A stretch of 64,000 nucleotides of DNA, taken from positions 20,078,501 to 20,142,500 of the forward strand of contig NC_016132.3 of NCBI RefSeq assembly GCF_000005505.3, in the 5' to 3' direction. Positions 11,307-21,302 of this stretch are shown one piece after another. Both the position numbers and the translations under genes were made by a program. Origin of the DNA: Brachypodium distachyon. Taxonomy: Eukaryota; Streptophyta; Magnoliopsida; Poales; Poaceae. Every line of letters starts with the position of its first letter. The first letter of the stretch is position 1. A model generated the notes under the pieces. That model was not told the origin of the DNA. It worked only from the letters and a program-made list of their open reading frames with translations, and made no database searches.

Positions 11307-12938
11307 CGGGATTTTCATTTTTTTCGGTTTTTTGTTTTTTCGTTCGCGCTGGCCGCTGCGTTCGTTTTGCGGTGGCATGGGTTGTAATATTCTCGAAGTG
11401 AAAATCCACTCAATTAAAAAAAGTATTTAAAAAATAAAAAAGACAAGCAAAGCCTTAGCCGCATCACTCTCTTATCTCACTCTCAGCTCACCCTGCTCGT
11501 TCATCCCCTTGCCTGAACGTGCTCACACCAGCCGCCACCCAGCCTCGCCGTTGGCCATGTCCGGGCGCGCGCCGGAGTTCTCCCCGCGTCATCGACCGCG
11601 GCATCGGCGGCTTCCCCGACCGCACTTACCCTCTGATTTGGGGCCGGCGACGACCAAATCGGGCCCCCGAATCCGGGTGCCGCCGCCGCCGACTCGGCCG
11701 GCGCAACCGCCGGCTCGGCTGTCCAGGAGATCCGACGCGGCCTCCAGAGCTCAGCCCCAACATCCTGTCCTTCTTCCTCGGCCCCCGCCGGCCTCCATCC
11801 TCTCTCCTGCCAAAACAACACTGCACTGCAGGTAATTGAGCACTCCTCACTCCGCCAGAGCTGCCCCTCCGCTTTCTTGCCTTTCAATAAAAAAAATTTG
11901 GAGAAAAAACAACAGGATTCATTCATCGAATATTACCATGTACATCAGCCTTTGTGCACTGCAGGTACGTGAAAGTATGCCATACCAAAACAACATCAGG
12001 ACAATGGATGCACAACCAGAGAAAAGAAGGTTTAAAGAAATAGGGAACCAGCCAGAAGGTAAAGTAAACATGCCAAGTTTCAGGTAGATTTGAGAACAGA
12101 ACATACTCATTATGTATGCTATTTCATTTGACCACGCATTTATTTATTAAGCTATCATGACCAAAGATGCCAGCACAATTCATTATATTTGTCGATTTAT
12201 ACTAATTTCGAGTTCCAGTTCGAAAGAGTATACACAGCAATCTTGTGAAGGCATAATTCCTCCCATGTACATTAGCAGAACAACAAAATAACTGGATACA
12301 CTCGAAAACATGCGTAAAAACTTCCTCTTTTTGGTCTTCTTTGACGACCACAATAAATAGGTTTCTTTCGAATATTTTGTCTGTATATACTCTACTCTAT
12401 CAGAAGACAACAATACCTTCATTCTACTTTCATTAATTTGGATCAATGAAATTAGGGGCGAGCTGGAACTGTATCAAAGTTAATAGAAGTTTAATGATGC
12501 TGTAAATAACAGAACATAGGAAAAAGCTACATACATCTTCTCTGTTGAAAGGCATAATTTTACAGAAATCACGTACTACAAGTTTCTTACATGCTTATAT
12601 CAGAACAAGAAACTCTGAATAAAGAATCAAAGCCTGGATGCTGTAAATAACCCAACACAAGACGACGTGGCGGACCACTGAATCACTGTGAATGAAGATA
12701 CCATGCTCTATTTCTCAAACTCTCTCAGACAACTCATCTTTTACTGCACCATTTAGTTAAATCATCCTCAACTGGGTCGTCCATACAATTTCCTGAAACC
12801 GGCGCCCTGGCACATCACTCACGAATCAAGGAAATCAACTAATTAAGCATAGAGGTGACTCTGCAGATCTGCAAGATGGGAACAACAATTGTGAGCAATA
12901 ACATAAGTAAAATGCAGCTTAACAAATTCAGAACCTAC

Positions 12939-12994
12939 CGGTGGACGTTCCACTTTCCAGTTTTCAACTTCTCAGGGAGAATAACACTGTAGCC
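12939..12994 (-). pseudogene. Isolated exon-like fragment, perhaps acyl-CoA synthetase
   Basis: On the minus strand a CAG acceptor is followed by 56 nt encoding GYSVILPEKLKTGKWNVHR and then a GTAGGT donor. This resembles, from memory only, an N-terminal segment of plant long-chain acyl-CoA synthetases. No neighbouring exon was found. Captured exons with intact splice sites are typical cargo of plant Helitrons. Family assignment is tentative. Confidence 0.35.
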
Positions 12995-13230
12995 CTGCAT
13001 TGAAGAAGCTATGGACATTCAGTTAATGATAATATATTAGAAACAAGCAATATCTGAAACCAAAAATATACAGATGGCTGAACTCAAAACATCTAAGTCC
13101 AAAAAATAAAATGAACAATGTCAGCGTACATGTTTAGGCCAACAAATTACGCTAGGAAGAAATCTGTCAGCAACAGTATAGTAAAACAAAAAAAAATTAA
13201 GTCATGTATGACAAGGATCTGCAAGGCAGA

Positions 13231-13233
<3 letters not shown>

Positions 13234-13295
<62 letters not shown>
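13234..13295. repeat. (AT)n microsatellite, about 31 units
   Basis: An uninterrupted AT dinucleotide run lies about 45 bp beyond the stop codon of the helicase frame, in its likely 3' UTR. Confidence 0.97.
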
Positions 13296-13299
<4 letters not shown>

Positions 13300-13338
13300 T
13301 TGAATTACATGGACGCTTGTTATTTTCTTCCAGTTCAA

Positions 13339-15250
13339 TCATGCAGTGAGTACTTCCTTGTACACAATGTTTTTTGTGGTAGACACCACGGACATCTTTT
13401 GTTTCTTTGGTTTCCTTGCCCTTGCCTTGTTCGTATTCTCATCGTCCTGCATGGCGAGGATCTTTATGTTCCCTCTTGCTGTTGCTCTCGACAAGGCCAC
13501 ATGCAACTGGCCGTGGGAGAACACTGGATTTGGTAGGTAAATGCCGACAATCGGTATCATCTGCCCTTGTGCTTTGTTGATTGTCATTGCGAAGCTCAGT
13601 CTAATCGGGAACTGCTTCCTCTTGAAACGGAACGGAAACATGTCATCGTCGGAGGGGCAAAGCGGAATCCGAGGAAGGAACACCCTTTTCCCGTGTTGCT
13701 GCCTTACCACGATCTCGGCATCAATTGCATTTCTCTGGAATCCCCGGACTATGAGCCTTGTGCTGTTGCACAATCCGTTAACCGGGTCAATATTCCTGAG
13801 CAGTATAACAGGGCAGTTGATCTTCAATTTAAGAACGTGCGGAGGCAGCCCGTTCGGGGTAAGCGAGTTTAAAAACTCGGGAGGGTAGTAACCGTGCGGA
13901 TCATCCTCCGCACTGTCAAAGCTATGGTACACCCTCTCCTCTCCATTGAAACGCTCTATCATTCGCATGTTTATTTTGTCGACGCAGTCGTTCTTCGTGG
14001 AGAGGATAGCTCTAGAAGTAATAGTTCAGGTCGGCCATGCTGGTGTTTAAAGCTGGGAAAACATGGTCGATCAGCCTCTGTATGTCACTCTCCTTGTCAG
14101 TAGACTGCACACAAACGTCTTTTGGAAGCTTTATGTTGCCTTCTTCATCGGCCTCCTCGGTGCCATTACCGACGCGCAATAAGAAGTTGGCGAACCACGG
14201 GTCGGCATGCGCCCTCATGTTTGTCACGAGCTTGAGCTGTCGCATGGTCTGCCATAGATGGGAACTACGTAGGCTCGCGTCGATTATTTGACCCCGTGTG
14301 CCCTTCCTCACAACCGGAAGCACCTGCCTGAAGTCACCGCCGAACACGACAGTCTTCCCGCCGAAAGGCCGGTCTCGTTGGCCCATGATGTTGTGCATGC
14401 TATTGTCTAATGCCTCGATCGCCTGCCGCTTGGTCATTGTGGCCTCATCCCATATGATACGCGAAGCCATCCTTAGAAGCTTGGCCGTGCCACTCTGTTT
14501 TGTGAAGCTGCATGACGCGCCATCATCAATGTTAAGGGGTATCTTGAACCTCGAGTGGGCGGTCCTGCCTCCTGGCATGATGGAAGCAGCGATACCCGCT
14601 GTCGCTGTAGCCACTGCTATCTTATTCTCACCTCGGAGCTTAGCGAGCAAGGCCCTGTACAAGAATGTCTTCCCGGTGCCTCCTGGCCCATCAATAAAAA
14701 ACACTCCTCCCGCATTGCTGTCAACAGCTGCCAGTATCTCATCGTATGCGTACCTCTGCTCAGAGTTAAAGGAGGACGCTAGAGAAGTGTCCGCCACATC
14801 GACCTGGATACTGGTCTCCTCGATTATCTCCCTAGCCTCGCCCCCAGTGTCGTCGTATGTTTCGTCGATATTCGGAAGAGGGAAGGACGTTATTTCTTTG
14901 CCCACGGACTGCAGAATGCCCCTTATTTCAAGCAATACCTTCTGCTCCACCTCGATTGGGCAAGTGAGGGACCGTCTGAAGTCGTCGGACATTCCGTCAA
15001 GGTGCCTATCCCAGAGGCCACGCGGATCCCCAGGCTCACAGAATACCAGAATTGTCGCGAAGAGCCTTCGGAGCGATGATGGCATAGCCCACTGTTCCGC
15101 CTCCATGAGGCACTCGTCGAGCGTGTTGTCGGCCTCAATAAGACCCCTCTTCTCGGCAGCCTCCCGAAAGGTTTGACATAGGAGGCCTTCAACTGTCCGC
15201 GGGTCTTGGAAGGAATTAGAGCCAGCGACATGGTTAAGGAGCACCCTCAC
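13339..15250 (-). pseudogene. Helitron Pif1-type helicase domain (frameshifted)
   Basis: Two minus-strand frames, 15250-14012 (412 codons) and 13968-13339 (209 codons), together form a Pif1-family SF1 helicase, the C-terminal half of Helitron Rep-Hel proteins. Walker A GPGGTGKT is at residues 188-195 of the first frame, Walker B IIWDEA near 265-270, then GGDFRQVLPV. The second frame carries MTINKAQGQ and HGQLHVALSRAT, the C-terminal helicase motifs. The helicase unwinds DNA during rolling-circle transposition. The frames are offset by one base near 14020, and the first frame overlaps the Rep frame out of phase near 15255, so one continuous protein cannot be made. Both sites look like single-base indels. 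Confidence 0.93.
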
Positions 15251-16553
15251 ATAAGTATCTATCTCCCTCCGCAGGATGGGCTGACACGATTCGACCTACT
15301 TGGGGCCGTTGTTCTCTTTTCTTCCAATACTTTTCTCCTGCTATCCATCTGAACCATTCTGGAAAATCCTTGTACAGTATAGTTCTTGCCCACTCGTGTA
15401 TTTTGTTGGCCTCAAAATACTCTGTGAGCATGGACTTCGATGCTTTCTCCCGCGCGGCCACATCTCTAAGGTCCTCATTTGCGTTGAACGACACCATATG
15501 CATACCCGGAAGATGAAGCGGCAGCTGTAGTACCGACGGATTGTTATCGTAGAGGTCGAACCCAAAGATCCTCCATAAAGCTTCTGATGGAGTAACCCAC
15601 CTTGCGTCAACATATCTTTTAATCTCGTCGATGTTCCCGTTGCTGTCAGGCTGTTCAAAATTCATCGACGTTCGATCTCCTCCCTTGTAGATGTACTTGT
15701 ACACATATTTCACCGCCTTGATGCTGGAGCACACCTCGACGTTAATGTGGCAATTGAACATACGAAGGAGGTAAGGGTTGTATGGCACGACCCATCTGTT
15801 ATCTAGCGTCTGGCCTCGGACACGAGCACTGCGACCGTTGTCCCGTCGACGATACACTGGATAGGAGTCCTTCCCCTGGAGGGTAGTACTGTTGAACGGC
15901 CTCGGGTATTTGTTCTTACACAACCCGTCCTGCATGCACACGTTGTTGGCTTTGAGAACACCACACGGGCCATGCATCATGTGCTTGACAACCATGGCGT
16001 AAAGCTCCGGGTACTTGTGCTTGTCCGGGAGCTCGGCCGAGATTAGGTGGTCATATTGCTCAGGCATCACGAGCTTATATCTGGAATCCATGATCAGCAG
16101 GAAGTGGGCATGTGGGAGGCCTCTCTTTTGGAACTCGACCACGTAAACATACGCTTTGACAACTCCAAGGATGTGTTTCTTCAGAAGCATATCTTTCATG
16201 GCTTCAAGCTTCACTTTATATACCCGCACGACCAGATCCGGTCGGTCCTGAGGAGTCTGGCCTGGCAACAACTCTTTGACTATCTCGTCCCAATTGGGGT
16301 TGCAGGTCATTGTTAGGAAGATGTTCGGCTTGCTGTGCTTTTGCACCAATGCCATTGCATCCATGTGCCTCCTCTTCATACATCTGTCACCTCCTTGGAA
16401 TGAACATGGGAGTACAATCCTTTTGCCGATCTGGCAGGCTCGAGTCTCCCCGGCCGCGATGCTATCAACGACTCCTTTGTATAGTTCAGCTCGAATCAGT
16501 GGCTGGTTGTCCCGAAACCATTGCAACCCGGTGCCCTTGATCTTTATGTACAT
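15234..16553 (-). pseudogene. Helitron Rep (HUH-Y2 endonuclease) domain
   Basis: A 439-codon minus-strand frame holds the Helitron_like_N / Rep core. FLTMTCNP is near residues 79-86, the two-histidine metal motif GLPHAHF at 145-151 (H148, H150), and the two-tyrosine motif VKYVYKYIYKG at 281-291 (Y283 and Y287 spaced as in Helitrons). Rep nicks at the element's ends and forms a 5'-phosphotyrosine link. The residues needed for catalysis are present, but the frame is closed off on both sides: a TAG in the segment before it (near 16569) and a frameshift into the helicase near 15255. Confidence 0.94.
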
Positions 16554-16682
16554 GTCGACTGTGTACTACTGGAATAGCCGTCCTCCATGCAGTATCGCGT
16601 CTGTAACTTGTAACAGTAGTAGTCCCTGACAGATACACATAGATGGTGACCCGCATCTGCGTAATAAAAAAGGTGGGAGGAG

Positions 16683-18534
16683 TTAGAAAACTAACATAAT
16701 GGTACCTGGATCGTCGCTGCTAGACGCCCTTGATCGTTGGGCAACCTCCCAATTTACGCCTCGTTTGGGGATGTTGGGATGCCACCTGAGCTCTCCCTTT
16801 GGGAAGAATAGCGGGTACGACAGCGGGTCATAGCAGCTTTGCGTGGCATGAATGCCATACCTCTCGTTGTTGTCCCTGTACAGAGTGATGCTGCGTTGAA
16901 ACCTCCTTGCTAAGTCAGTGCCCTCCACCCAGATAGCGGCCACCTCCGAAGCAATCGGAGTGTTGTATGTTCGTTGATCTAGCTTCTTGTCAGTGTTTAG
17001 GTCGATGCGGTACTCCGCGAGGCTGTCCACACAAGCTCCTAGACTCCTAAACGTCTCGGAGTACAGGTTTCCTCTCATGATGTGGGCCACCTTCTTACAA
17101 CATCTTGGTCCAGTCTCTTGGTAGCTTCTGCGCGATGGCTTAGACTGGGGTCGTCATCGTAGAAGTAGAGTTGTAGATGTTCTGGCTTCGACCCAGCCCC
17201 GAAAGTGTACGTTATGGTACATTGTTCCGTGAGCCCAGAAGGTGTACACCCCAGAAGTCATGTTTGTATACTTGTTGTCAAGACTGACGCTGAGGGTCGT
17301 GAAGGAGAAGTGCCCGTTGAAGAACCTAATGCTGTTCAGAAAATGGCGCGAGTCCGCATCAGCGCTAGACCAGAGCGTCATAAGCTCTGGGTCAGGATCT
17401 GGCACCGCGTTGGTGAGCTCTCTCTTTCCTCCCCGACAGCAGAAACCTTTCGTCTCGTACTCAAAGTTCTTGGTCTTACAGTGTCTGCAGTCGTCGCCTT
17501 GCTTCAGGCTATGGGTTCTGTCGGGGATGTTGGAGTAGACGAAATCGAATGGGTCGATGATATCGCTCACGGGTGAGTCCCCCGCTCGCTCGTCGATGTC
17601 CATGTCTTCGGTATTAGAACCTGCAGGTGTAGAGATAGAGATCAACTTTATATGACCATTTGACATATCTTATAGCATCGAGAACAACAATGGTAGTGCG
17701 TACATTCAACAGCAAAAATGTAGTACTCATCATCCATCAGCTCATCGGAAGAGGCATCTTGGCAAGCGTCCTTGTCACATGTAACGCGGGAAAAGGGTGT
17801 TCCTTCCTCGGCTTGCATGAGATGCTTCAGGAAGGCATCCTTGTCACTTGTGTTGTGATCTGGGTCAGCGAACATCAACCCAAGGATCCTAGGAAAAGAA
17901 GCAGGCCATAAATTTGATGATTACTGTCGGTTCCAATGGTGAATGTTGGCGATGAAGGCCCCGATTGGGATGCACGCAACGCTGGAGCGCTCGACGCCAG
18001 GCCGTTGGCAGATTGATCTGGGCACGGCAGTGCGATGGATTCAGGGCATGGGGTGCCTCTCCTGGCTGCAAGTTTTGCAATTCGACTGGCGCTTTTCGCT
18101 CTGTCTCGCTCCCTTCTGCGGGCACTGCTGGCCTCCTTCTCCTCGGATGTTTGCTTATCCCGGCAAGCTATGTCTCGCTCCCTTCTATGGGTATTGTTGG
18201 CCTCCTTCTCCTCGGGTGTTTGGTTTTCCCGGCATGATCTGTGTCGCTCTACGGGCATTGTTGGCCTCTTTCTCCTCGGGTGTTTGTCTATCCTGGCATG
18301 CTCTGTCTAGCTCCCTTCTTGCCACAATCTCGTTGGGTGTCAAACAATCTCGTCGGGCTCTGTCTCGCTCCCGTCTATGGGCATTGATGGCCGCCCTCTC
18401 CTCAGGTGTTTGCTTATCCCGGCGGGCCTGGTCTCGCTCCCTTCTAGTCTGATTTTTTTTTTCCCGCTTGTATGCATAATTGTCGATTGGAGACTCATAT
18501 GCTCCAAATTCCTTAATGTTTGAGGATCCTTCAA
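16683..18534 (-). pseudogene. N-terminal region of Helitron Rep-helicase gene (decayed)
   Basis: The frames 18258-17875, 17878-17648, 17666-17154 and 17090-16683 carry the zinc-binding and N-terminal blocks seen in plant Helitron proteins: CRHCKTKNFEYETKGFCC, FFNGHFSFTTLSVSLDNKY, GVYTFWAHGTMYHN, NTPIASEVAAIW and YDPLSYPLFFPKGE. A phase-compatible intron is visible at 16704-16632 before the Rep block. Frame changes near 17205 and 17093, and near 16587 beyond the intron, break continuity, as does a 5-bp deletion in the upstream repeat region. The conserved order of blocks leaves no doubt about identity; the gene is not translatable as one protein. Confidence 0.85.
18106..18456 (-). repeat. Coding tandem repeats (Arg/Glu-rich, about 60 bp unit)
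   Basis: On the minus strand, units of roughly 60 bp encode variants of RRERDRARRDKQTPEEKEA. Such RRERD..TPEEK repeats are common at the N-terminus of plant Helitron Rep proteins and may be coiled-coil or nucleic-acid binding. About five units are present. One (near 18240-18265) is five bases shorter than its neighbours, shifting the frame; an ATG at 18258 restores the downstream frame. Confidence 0.82.
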
Positions 18535-18821
18535 CTGTTCAAAGGACAGGGTAGCACGGAGATAAAATGGAATGGTTTGGATGATAAATTGTGCAACCTA
18601 ACAGGAATGGAAGCCTATCAATTTGCAACTGTTCAAAGTGTGGTTACCATTTGGAGTATCTCCACGCTGTGTTGCACTCTGAAATGTGAGATTACTTTGC
18701 GTGGGATGTCCAACTGTCAATTTGCAAAGGAAGTATATCCAATGTGAATTAGGCTCTTGATAACAATTACAAGCGATATTCTCACAGCAATGGAAATCAT
18801 ATTTTATGATGAGGCACGTAC

Positions 18822-18920
18822 CTTGAGTCGAATTGGATGATTGAGTATATCTGTTAGTAATATCTTCTAGAACAGCATGGCTCCGATCAATATATCCAAC
18901 ACCTACCCGCGTACTGTCAT
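18822..18920 (-). other. Duplicated 99-nt leader exon, copy B
   Basis: On the minus strand TTTCAG precedes and GTACGT follows an exactly 99-nt segment that encodes GVGYIDRSHAVLEDITNRY then TQSSNSTQ. Copy A at 19502-19600 has the same length, borders and phase. The DITN motif is typical of plant Helitron N-termini. Confidence 0.8.
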
Positions 18921-19136
18921 CTGAAATTACAATGTCATGTAAAAGACTGGATATTTAAAAAATTTGTATAGCGTATTAACAGAAGGTGTCTCAATTATAC
19001 CATATTAGTGCTCAATTTATTGATATGCTCATCTATAATAACAGAAGGAAGAATATGCTTGAGAAGGAAGAATATTCATGGCGTGCTGTACCCATGGACA
19101 GGTAGTGTCACGTTCCTCACTTGCTCTTGTATGCTA

Positions 19137-19213
19137 CTTCCTCCGTTTATACAATTGTTGTCTTCATATTACATGTATCTAGACGCTTTTCAAGAAATTA
19201 GGATCGGAGGGAG
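19137..19213. mobile_element. Short Stowaway-like MITE (77 bp)
   Basis: TA-flanked (19135-19136 and 19214-19215). The left end CTTCCTCCGTTTATACAA and the inverted right end CTCCCTCCGATCCTAAT match the Stowaway terminal pattern. It lies in the intron between the two duplicated exons, so it inserted after or between them. Confidence 0.72.
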
Positions 19214-19501
19214 TACCATGTATGGTGAAACATGTTTTATTCTGAGAATAAATAGTCATGGCAGCAGCTGAACCATTATATATGCTAATCTGAAAGAAGT
19301 ACAGGTCCTAGCTGTCAACTTATGAGGCAAGGTGGACTATCATGAAAACTAAAGCGCCAGCAATGGAAGCATACCATGAAACCTACAGTAACCCTGTAGC
19401 AGTGCATAATAAAATCATTGCAAAGTGCACATTTTAAGGAGGCATATCATGAAAACTAAACTGACAGCAATGGCAGCCCATTTGAAGAAGTTGCAAAGTA
19501 C

Positions 19502-19600
19502 CTTGTCTCGAATTGGACGACTGAGTAAATCGGTTAGTAATGTCTTCGAAAGCAGCACGCCTGCGATTAGCATATCCAACATCTACTGGCGTACTGTTCT
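19502..19600 (-). other. Duplicated 99-nt leader exon, copy A
   Basis: On the minus strand TTTCAG precedes and GTACTT follows 99 nt that encode STPVDVGYANRRRAAFEDIT then NRFTQSSNSRQ. It splices in phase from the exon at 19745-19682 and, because it is 33 codons long, in phase into copy B. Confidence 0.8.
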
Positions 19601-19681
19601 CTGAAATTACAAATTGAGGAGGTCATATACAATTTCAGTAGATCATATAGCGCCATCCTGTTGTAAATTACAATTTCAGAC

Positions 19682-19745
19682 CTGAATTTTCGTTTTCGTT
19701 TTGCGGCAGCAATGTAGTAGGAAGTCGTCGTGGCTGATAAGACAT
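19682..19745 (-). other. Probable first coding exon of Helitron Rep-helicase
   Basis: ATG at 19745 opens a 64-nt exon (MSYQPRRLPTTLLPQNENEN) ending at CAG|GTCTGA. Its phase fits the next exon (19600-19502). It is the first ATG with this property downstream of the Helitron 5' end; start choice is inferred. Confidence 0.55.
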
Positions 19746-20119
19746 GGTCGGCCGCACCCAGGACTGGAACAAAGGCATAGTGAAATTGTGAAGCATGAAC
19801 TATACTCCATTTTGTACCTCATCCATTTTTTCCTGGTTGCTCTTTGCCTGATGGTAAGAAATTAAAATTGACGCTTGCTACTGCCTTCTGTTGTAATTCT
19901 AAACAGGTCTCACAGTTTCATTCCTTTGCTAATATTCTCAGGTCTAATACTGTTTTACTTACACAGGTACACTTGCTTCCTTTTTCTACAGCTATATGAG
20001 GATATCATCGATCTGGGCTGGAGGTTGATGATGTGCTTAGGATGCAATTCCTACTTGCCGCTGTGTGTGAATCTAAAGAATAGTATAGACTGACCTGATG
20101 TTGATTGATCAGCAGGGCT

Positions 20120-20557
20120 CGCGTTCGTCAACGCCCGGAGGGAGAAGGTAGCTATGGAACCTGGAGTTGTACGATTTTGGCTTGCTGGCGATTCTTTTGT
20201 TTTCCTGGGCGAGCGCTGGAGTCAACGGCGGCGGCCGGTGAGGCTGAGGCCGCGAGAGATCGTCGGCCGTTGAGCACCGGCTCCGGGCGTACGGTCTGCG
20301 AGGCGCCGGCGCGTGTAGGGTATGGCGGGGGAGGATGCTTTTTCAGGCAATGGATGAGTGGCCGCGTACGTGAGGGATTGGAGGATCGATGCTTTTCCCG
20401 TGCGGCCGCGTACGCGAGGGAACGGTTTTTTTGACGAGGCTTTTTCCAGGCGAGGGAGAGGACAGACGGGTTTTTTTACGTGGGTTTTTCCGGGCGTGAG
20501 GGAGAGGACGTACGAGGGACCAACGTACGCAGACTGGAAATTAAAAATTAGTAGAGA
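20120..20557 (-). promoter_or_regulatory. Helitron 5' end and GC-rich leader
   Basis: The element starts on the minus strand at 20557 with TCTCTACTAATTTTTAATTT. The next 400 bp are GC-rich with local duplicated motifs (GCGGCCGCGTACGCGAGGG against a TGGCCGCGTACGTGAGGG version, and TTTTTCC(A/G)GGCG..GAGGGAGAGGAC twice). It probably holds the Rep-helicase promoter and leader. Confidence 0.6.
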
Positions 20558-21302
20558 TAATGCTACGACGGGTCAGCTTCTCACAAAATATTTCATAAAA
20601 AACACTATTCAATGAGATTTGTGAAGCAAACACAATGACCACAAGACAAAGTACAAGGAAAAATGAAACAAAAAAAATAAACTTTAGTTTTTCATAGCTA
20701 ACATATGTTATGAATCTCAACTACAGTACCTTCGAGATAATGCAAAGGTTTGTTATGAGCATAAATGCGCTCCATTTACACAAATGGACAAAATTTAATG
20801 GTTGCGGAGATATCGTTGAGAGGCGATCGTAATACTTAGCAAATAAATCTCCCTAATAAAACATGCCAGCAAATTTCAGCAATAGTTCTTTGGATATAAT
20901 GAACTCATATTTAATGGCTTTCCTGTAGTTCCCTTGAAATTGTTGTTTTGTACATCAATATGATGATACGATCTCGCAGAAAAGACGAACTTTAATTACC
21001 CACCAACTATTCGGGATAAACTTGCGCGTAAGATTACGTGTATACATTTTGAAAAAACATGTATCTTTCTGAAATTGTATCGGGCAGTCAAGTTTTTGAA
21101 CTGTAATTCTTGACAAAACTAGATGGAGAAAAAAAAACTCAAGTACTGTATATAAACATGCCCTGGTGGGCTGGAATTTCTAAAGCATCGCATAAAACCC
21201 ACGGGAACGAATGAGGCCGGGGAAGCAGACCCGATAACCAACACGCCCAAGAAAATCCCACTCTTCCGTCCGACCGTCCCCTTCGTCCTCGCCGCAGCCC
21301 CC
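20558..21302 (+). promoter_or_regulatory. Upstream region and TATA box of glutaredoxin-like gene
   Basis: AT-rich sequence without genes. TATATAAA at 21149-21156 stands about 150 bp before the ATG at 21303, followed by a pyrimidine-rich, GC-rising leader. Base 20558 is the host T beside the Helitron. Confidence 0.6.

Larger units (their letters stand above)
8616..13233. other. Helitron non-coding middle with captured-looking pieces
   Basis: Apart from the possible leader exon at 8773-8706 (begins MAPSNLTRK) and the features listed separately, I see no gene. The stretch includes a 250-bp direct duplication, a G-rich tandem pair, a GC-rich island at about 11457-11836 whose open frames (for example 11519-11839, ending at a GT donor-like site) look like a captured host first exon, and an isolated exon-like piece at 12939-12994. 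Confidence 0.45.
3217..20557 (-). mobile_element. Large Helitron (17.3 kb) with accessory genes
   Basis: On the minus strand the element begins TCTCTACTAATTTTTAATTT at 20557 and ends ACCTTACTAG at 3217, preceded by the hairpin-forming CCGTCGCGAAGCATGG. The host bases are A and T (3216 A, 20558 T on the plus strand), the A^T insertion site of Helitrons, with no target duplication. The terminus resembles other grass Helitrons in this window (32040, 44768). Inside, in transcription order, lie the Rep-helicase gene (19745 to 13339, broken), an RPA70-like gene (about 8615 to 7315), a C48 protease-like gene and an RPA32-like gene (about 6065 to 3453). The rest is non-coding, with internal duplications and captured exon-like pieces. 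Known biology: Helitrons move by rolling-circle replication using Rep and a Pif1 helicase, and plant copies often carry RPA70-like genes. Confidence 0.92.

Noticed and set aside
10686..11409. Pro-rich minus-strand frames of 163 and 230 codons
   Set aside because: They arise from the G-rich tandem pair and show no conserved motif or plausible start context.
14298..15176. 292-codon plus-strand frame
   Set aside because: It is antisense to the Pif1 helicase domain, whose motifs are unmistakable on the minus strand.
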